A stretch of DNA of 64,000 bases from Dryocosmus kuriphilus (lineage: Eukaryota > Arthropoda > Insecta > Hymenoptera > Cynipidae): the NCBI GenBank assembly GCA_038277395.1, contig CM076194.1, positions 133,085,230 through 133,149,229 on the forward strand, written 5' to 3'. The first letter of the stretch is position 1. Each line of letters starts with the position of its first letter. A program made the translations under genes and the position numbers. Of this stretch, positions 59,061 to 64,000 are shown piece by piece. The notes below the pieces were generated by a model. It was given only the letters and a program-made list of their open reading frames with translations, had not been told where the DNA came from and made no database searches.

Positions 59061-59733
59061 CGTCAAGTTGAAGGACTTTTAAAAGAAGAGCGAATCTCGT
59101 TGCTCGTTCCTTCTGTCCTTCTTTAGTGTGAGGAGAATGAGTACCTGTACGAGCTCGCGGTGGTAACACCGTACACTCTTCTAAATCCATGGGTGCAAGG
59201 GTAAGTTGTACTTCACTGGAGGTACAGTTAGTGGCGTACCTTGCTTTATCCCCACTCCTCGTGACTACGGTCTCGCCTATGTAAATACTAGGACCCGCGT
59301 CGATTTTTCGAATATATCCTTCTATCAGGTGATTTTCTTTGAGAGGGACTTCAACCAAAACTTTTGATCTAGCAGAGAGGCAAATTGTTTTATAATTTAC
59401 CAAGGGTAATTCTTCGCTGCCTAGGTAAATATCAATACCTGCTACTGACAGGGTGGCGCCCTGCTGTTTTAAAAAGGCCATTCCTAAAATTCCATTTTGT
59501 GAAATTGGGAAGTTATTTGGGACTACGTGAAAATGAGTTTCAATCCCATTGATGAAGGTTTTGATTTCGCCACGAGTAGGGGTCATTTCAGGGGAAATTT
59601 CGACGAGATTATAAATCCTACCTGAGTTGATACAAGTTCGCGAATCGACGCAATATTCCTTGATTAGGTTTAGATCGGATCCAATGTCGATCATAAAAGA
59701 GACGCTGCCTCTACAGAATCTATTATCTTGCAA
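59060..59733 (-). pseudogene. Gypsy protease, active-site Thr replaced
   Basis: Retropepsin-type protease that cleaves the polyprotein. The active-site loop reads 'FMIDIGSDLNLI' (59688-59680 for D-I-G), whereas retropepsins have D-T/S-G, so the catalytic loop is altered by what would be a single ACT/ATT-type change. The flap-side motif 'NGILGMAFLKQQGA' is intact. A long C-terminal part (to about 59060) with no recognised domain leads toward RT. Confidence 0.85.
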
Positions 59734-59735
59734 TT

Positions 59736-60995
59736 TTAATGTTGGGTTTGACCTATATTTGTTTGATTTGATGTTGAGTATGGCGCGCTTTCGGGTTGGT
59801 AATTTGGGTTCAGGGACGTCAACGTTTTCTGACGCCCTTGTTGTGAGTTTAAATAATTTTTGTTGCCGAAGCGCCCCTTTTTATTTTGACGTTTCATATC
59901 GTGTCTTTGCTTTAGTCTGCATTGAATTATTATGTGGTTGTCCATTTCGCAATATGAGCATTGATTATTGGCATGATTTTGTGGGTTATTCAAATTACCG
60001 GTTTGCCTTATTTTAGGATAATTTCACTTAAAGTGTCCAAGTTCTTCGCAGTGAAAGCATTTGATCGTAGAAAGCGTTTTTCTCTTTCTATTTTCCGCAT
60101 TATGGTCTAAACTACCCTCTATTGTCGCGACGCGTTTTAGCGGTCCGATGGTCGTATATTTTGATTTTCCCGCGCTTGAGTTTCGCACTCCATGAACGCT
60201 ATTCCACGTTATATTCTCTAAACCTGCCTCGGCGACAAGCTCGATGGCTTCATCCAAGGTATTTGGCGATCTCTCTCTCACACAAAATAGAGGGTTTCGC
60301 GATCGAGATCTCGCATAAAATTCTTGATAGCGTTCTCTTTATATTCCTGACAACGCTCCAGACCCCGTGCGCCTGGAGTTTTTTCCATTACCCTCAAAAT
60401 AATTTTATTTAAGGTCTCATTTAAGCGAATGCCGTAGTCGGCAACGCTTACCCCGAAATGTCTTTTAATTACCGCGAGCTCTTGAGCCAATTGGCTCGTG
60501 TCGGCTCTTGATGAGAAAGCCCTGATCAAAGATTTTTAAATTTCCTCAAGTGTGGCACCCACCTTATCTTGTATGTGCCGACGAGCTTGCCCAGTTACCT
60601 TATTTTTTATGAGCATGACCAGTAGGTGCATTTCTTCCTCTTCTACGTTCGTGGCTGCCGCTCGGCAGTGTTCGACGAACATGTTCACTGATATGTTCGT
60701 GCCGTCAAAAGAAGGGATAATGTCCCGCGCTAATTTTAAAGTATCCGCCGTCTTTTTGTGATTGAAATTGCTCCCTACAGGTACCGAAAGCTCCGATGTA
60801 CCTTCGCGCATTGTAAGATCGTGAAGAGGGTGACTCCATGAGTGAGTGACCCACTTCACGATCGGTTTGAACGGACACCATGCTTTTCGTTGGTGCTTGC
60901 GACACGATCGGTGACAATAAAGTTTCAATTTGCGAGCTCCGTGCATTGTTGCCGTCGGCTGGCTTATTTTTCTTTTGACCGCGTGTTCTCGGCAT
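59736..60995 (-). pseudogene. Gypsy gag with zinc knuckles, multiply broken
   Basis: Structural protein that packages element RNA. ATG at 60995 ('MPRTRGQKKNKP') is the likely start. A frameshift near 60810 moves reading to the frame with 'PSFDGTNISVNMFVEHCR', typical of gag capsid N-termini. An in-frame TAA follows at 60538-60536, another frame change near 60280, and an in-frame TGA at 60026-60024 inside the first zinc knuckle ('CFHCEELGH', whose last Cys is now Tyr). The second knuckle 'CSYCEMDNHIIIQC' (CX2CX4HX4C) is intact. The frame at 60536-61084 starts upstream of the real gag and is a hybrid. Confidence 0.82.
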
Positions 60996-61084
60996 TGTTG
61001 AACGTCGACAATTATTCTGTTCTGATATATTATACCAAAATTTCGTTTACCTATTCGCAACGAATAATACAATTTTGAGGCCAT

Positions 61085-62340
61085 TTTGTATATAAAAAAA
61101 AGGAGTTCGCGTATAAAACTTTAGAATTTACAAATTTGAATTCGTTCCATGAACCTAACCCTAAAGGAAGTAAAATTCTAAAATTGATTTTGTAAACTTA
61201 AGTTTAATGCATCTTGCAAATTTAATAAAAATTCGAAAAAATTCAATAATTTGCAACAGAATTTCAGAAATAGAACAATTTAGATTTTTATGTTTAAATT
61301 GTAAATTTATTTTCCATTTGTAAAATTAAAAGCAATTTTGACTGAATACATTTTTCTCCCTTTTTTTTCTTCTCTTTTACCTTAAAGAAGTCAAAAATTC
61401 GTAACAGTGACTTTAGAAAAACATTTTGAATTCAAGACTATGCTTAAAATAATAATTTTTTTTATTTGCACTGAAAGTCAGATTTGGTTAACTAAATTTC
61501 TGAAATGCACAAGTTGAATTTAAAATAAGGCTATAAACGAAATTTAGAACATAAAAATATTCAGTGATGGACAAAATCACATAATTCACAAAAATAACCT
61601 GAAAAAAAAAAACGCAGAAAATATTCGCATAAAATTTTTGCGCGTCCTATCGAGGCAGAATCGCAAGCTCTCTAAGCTGTATAATTCAAACTTAAAGTCT
61701 AGCACTTACTACTTGTAGAATATCTGTGCGTGACTCTGAAAAATTAAGAAAACTTGCACAATATTTTCACTTTTTGTGTTCACTAACATTTCACAAAACA
61801 ATAACAAATTTTGAACACAGGATCGTCCTTCTTTGAAGTTGTCCAGGATGCCGATGCCCAGGTCCTGGTCCTCCGTTGCGATCGCACTTCACGTACGATC
61901 GATAGGTCCCACGAGGCGATCGCACTTCACGTATGACCGATGGAAGATAGAATCCTGGCAATGGATTCTCGTCCAACCACGCATCCGCCTGCACGACTGA
62001 TTAGCATAATCAGTAGCACAACCCGATGGGAAAACCTAGAATTTTGGGGAAAAAACGCTCGGGATGGTTGGGATGACGAGTTAAAATTATCGGACTCGTT
62101 CTGGGGGTTCTCGTTGAAGTCCTCCAGGTTGAATCTGCCGCTCGTTCGGTTCTGAACCGGGAAAATGTGTATGACCTCTTTCCGGAATTTGAAAAGTGAG
62201 AGACCGTCTGAGATCACAAATCCGTCGACTTCCTTCTTGAGATCGTCGCTTCACTTGTCACCTTGTTACCTTGTCACTTTGTCACTTTGTATGTTGCTCA
62301 AATTTAAAATTTTCACAAAAATTAATATTCAGGTGCAGTA
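61085..62340 (-). other. Gypsy leader region
   Basis: Between the primer-binding site and gag. AT-rich to about 61790, then GC-richer with a two-copy direct repeat 'gcgatcgcacttcacgta' (61878-61895 and 61916-61933, spacing 38). The frame at 61927-62217 has no recognised domain. An unusually long leader (about 1.25 kb); an old insertion within it is possible. Confidence 0.5.
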
Positions 62341-62360
62341 ATCCCACCGCACTGCCACCA
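62341..62360 (-). promoter_or_regulatory. Probable primer-binding site
   Basis: On the minus strand 'tggtggcagtgcggtgggat' directly follows the end of the 5' LTR. TGG at the start is the complement of a tRNA CCA end, as in most LTR elements. I cannot name the tRNA with certainty. Confidence 0.55.
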
Positions 62361-63120
62361 AATTTATTTTCTGTTTTTACTTCGGCACTTTATCACATAT
62401 GGTCAACGCGACCGCGAATATTCAAATTTAATTTGGGTCCTGGTAATCCGGGATCGCTGCTGCAACCGGCCGTGGAAACGACCTCCTGAAATAATTGGAG
62501 TGGTAGCGAAATGAAAAAGAAAACACTTTACACAGTCACGATTGATATATGTATAATTTTATTAAAAGAGCCTTTAGAATTGAGTTTAAGAGTCACGCAC
62601 TGACAATTTATGAATCGCACAATGAATCGCGAAACGCGTCCGAACCGGGAGATTTTAATTACAATTTTGAGCTTGAGAGAAGTTGACGATTCGAAAGTCG
62701 ACGGAGATCTAGCTCTGAACGCGGTCTTCGCTGCTGCCGTTCCGCAGCATTGCTGGGCCAGGTCGCGCTGAGGGCGGTAAAATACCCCAGCTTAGCCAAT
62801 CGCAATTCCTAAAAAGCATCCCTTGTAGAGTATTCCTTTCCCAGCGCGAGAGACTCGCGAGTCGCAAGTCACGCCCTATGAATCGCCAGAGTGTGGAAAA
62901 GTCGTTCGACGACAGTTTCCCCGATTCGAGGTACTCGAGTCGTTCGAAACAGGAAATCGCTTTTTTGTACCAGCCGAAGGGTCCAGACTCCAGACCCATC
63001 GGTTGACTTCGTTAGAGCACATGTGCCGGTAATTTAAGTGATTATCGTAACTCGTGTAATAAATTTTCGGAAAACCTATAAAATTCAAGGGCCAACCTCT
63101 GAAGCACACCAGGGGCTACA
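62361..63120 (-). repeat. Gypsy 5' LTR
   Basis: In element sense it begins 'tgtagcccctggtgtgc' and ends near 'acagaaaataaatt'. It matches 55256-55959 with many scattered substitutions and carries about 70 bp more (near 62945-63015). Outer flank begins 'ttgagttaagg'. The frames at 62709-63109 are LTR translations. Confidence 0.85.
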
Positions 63121-64000
63121 TTGAGTTAAGGAAAAGATAATTTAACCGCGTTTGAAAATTGAGAGTTGGGGGTGGTCCTGTTTCGAACCTCTCGAGTTTA
63201 CAACTTACAGCTGATGTTACATATTTGTACGCTGAACGTGACTCGCCCGGATATTAGGATTAGTTACGCTTGTAGTTTCTCAATTTCTAAGCTGCGTTAT
63301 TTTCGTTCCTAAAGTCTAAAATTTCCTCGGAACGTTCCATGGGAAGTTTTCTAAAACCATTCCAAAGGAGCGCTATCTAGCATTAACGTTATTAAACCTA
63401 TTTCGATATCAGTGTCATAGATTCAAATATTCGCGCTGGTCGGTAGGGTAGCTGCTTAACATACCTACGAGCGCTGCTTCAATTTAATGAAATGTTAAAG
63501 TCGACGTGAATCGCATCACGTTACACCGTATTGCCGGTGTCACCCCACCCATAAGCTTAGGGATGACTACACCCACAAATTGTAACATGACTTCTTCCAG
63601 ATTTCCGGTCTTTTCGAGAACTGAAATATACGATCGTGAGAATCTTTGCTAGAAGAAACCTTTCTCTAGAAAACCCCAAGAAGAGAGTTAAAGTCTAAAG
63701 TTGGAATCGAATCATACATTAATCAGAAATCGGAATTTTTTAATCAGAAATTCAAATTCTCCCGCGCTATACCGGGGCGCCGCTAGGGGCGGGTTTGAGG
63801 ATCATCACATTGGACTGATAAACGCGCCACCTTCACGATGCGATCTTGAGTTACTTCGTAAGTCCAGATTTCCGGACGTTGCGTGTCGGTAAATGATGAA
63901 AGTTTAGACAGTTTAGAGAAATGTAGAAATGAGTTACCACCGGAATTATTATGAAAAGAATTATCACGTGTGCAAACTAATATTCAAAATTATTTACATT
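63121..64000. other. Flanking DNA, nothing recognised
   Basis: Slightly higher GC than most of the window at 63430-63560 and 63765-63850. No exon, RNA gene or repeat I can support. Confidence 0.3.

Larger units (their letters stand above)
55256..63120 (-). mobile_element. Degenerate Ty3/Gypsy LTR retrotransposon with nested MITE
   Basis: Minus-strand element. In its own sense: 5' LTR (63120-62361), primer-binding-like site, leader, gag (60995-59736), protease (59733 to about 59060), RT (about 59060-58541), RNase H (58572-58207 and 57778-57640), linker, integrase (56430-55960), 3' LTR (55959-55256). The domain order PR-RT-RH-IN is that of Ty3/Gypsy, not Copia. It carries several frameshifts and in-frame stops, three internal deletions and a 422 bp MITE, so it cannot encode a working polyprotein. 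The LTRs differ by many substitutions and by an insertion of about 70 bp in the 63120-side copy (near 62950-63020), indicating age. No env-like frame seen. Confidence 0.92.

Overview
This is a eukaryotic, AT-rich, intron-containing and repeat-laden window. The one clearly recognisable host gene encodes the RNA polymerase II elongation factor ELL. Its protein sequence and the mobile-element content point to an insect; a hymenopteran is plausible but not proven.

Layout. 1-660: interspersed repeat (family A). 2361-2658: short tandem array of a 59-60 bp unit. 3365-8465 and 8865-12640: one ~154 bp satellite in two arrays of opposite orientation around a ~400 bp non-satellite centre, with decayed units to about 13070. 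13071-19170: mostly unassigned AT-rich DNA with two strong hairpins. 19175-20639: an element with PIF/Harbinger-like ends. 20927-26366: several foldback-type elements. 27930-28025: a CpG-dense island. 28130-29690: two more family A copies. 29690-32600: further repeats and unassigned DNA.

32645-46136 (+ strand): eight coding exons of ELL. They join in one frame as 626 codons plus a stop, but the 5' exon(s) are absent from what I can see. Intron 3 is about 9.3 kb and holds a foldback element with arms of about 0.8 and 1.3 kb. A 5.1 kb LINE is nested inside it, bounded by a 13 bp target-site duplication. The LINE has ORF1 and ORF2 (APE endonuclease, reverse transcriptase, C-terminal CCHC) and is silenced by three single in-frame stops. 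Intron 6 carries a 439 bp MITE with TTA duplications.

46137-54940: no further coding exons recognised; ELL 3' UTR and intergenic DNA. 54943-54966: a possible 8-codon first exon of another gene. 55256-63120 (- strand): a degenerate Ty3/Gypsy LTR retrotransposon. Gag, protease, RT, RNase H and part of integrase can be read, with frameshifts, stops, internal deletions and a 422 bp MITE cleanly inserted in the RNase H region.

I see no prokaryotic-style system. The most notable pattern is the density of dyad-symmetric DNA, from 0.1 kb hairpins to a 9 kb inverted satellite. The nested insertions also allow relative dating: foldback before LINE, and Gypsy before MITE.
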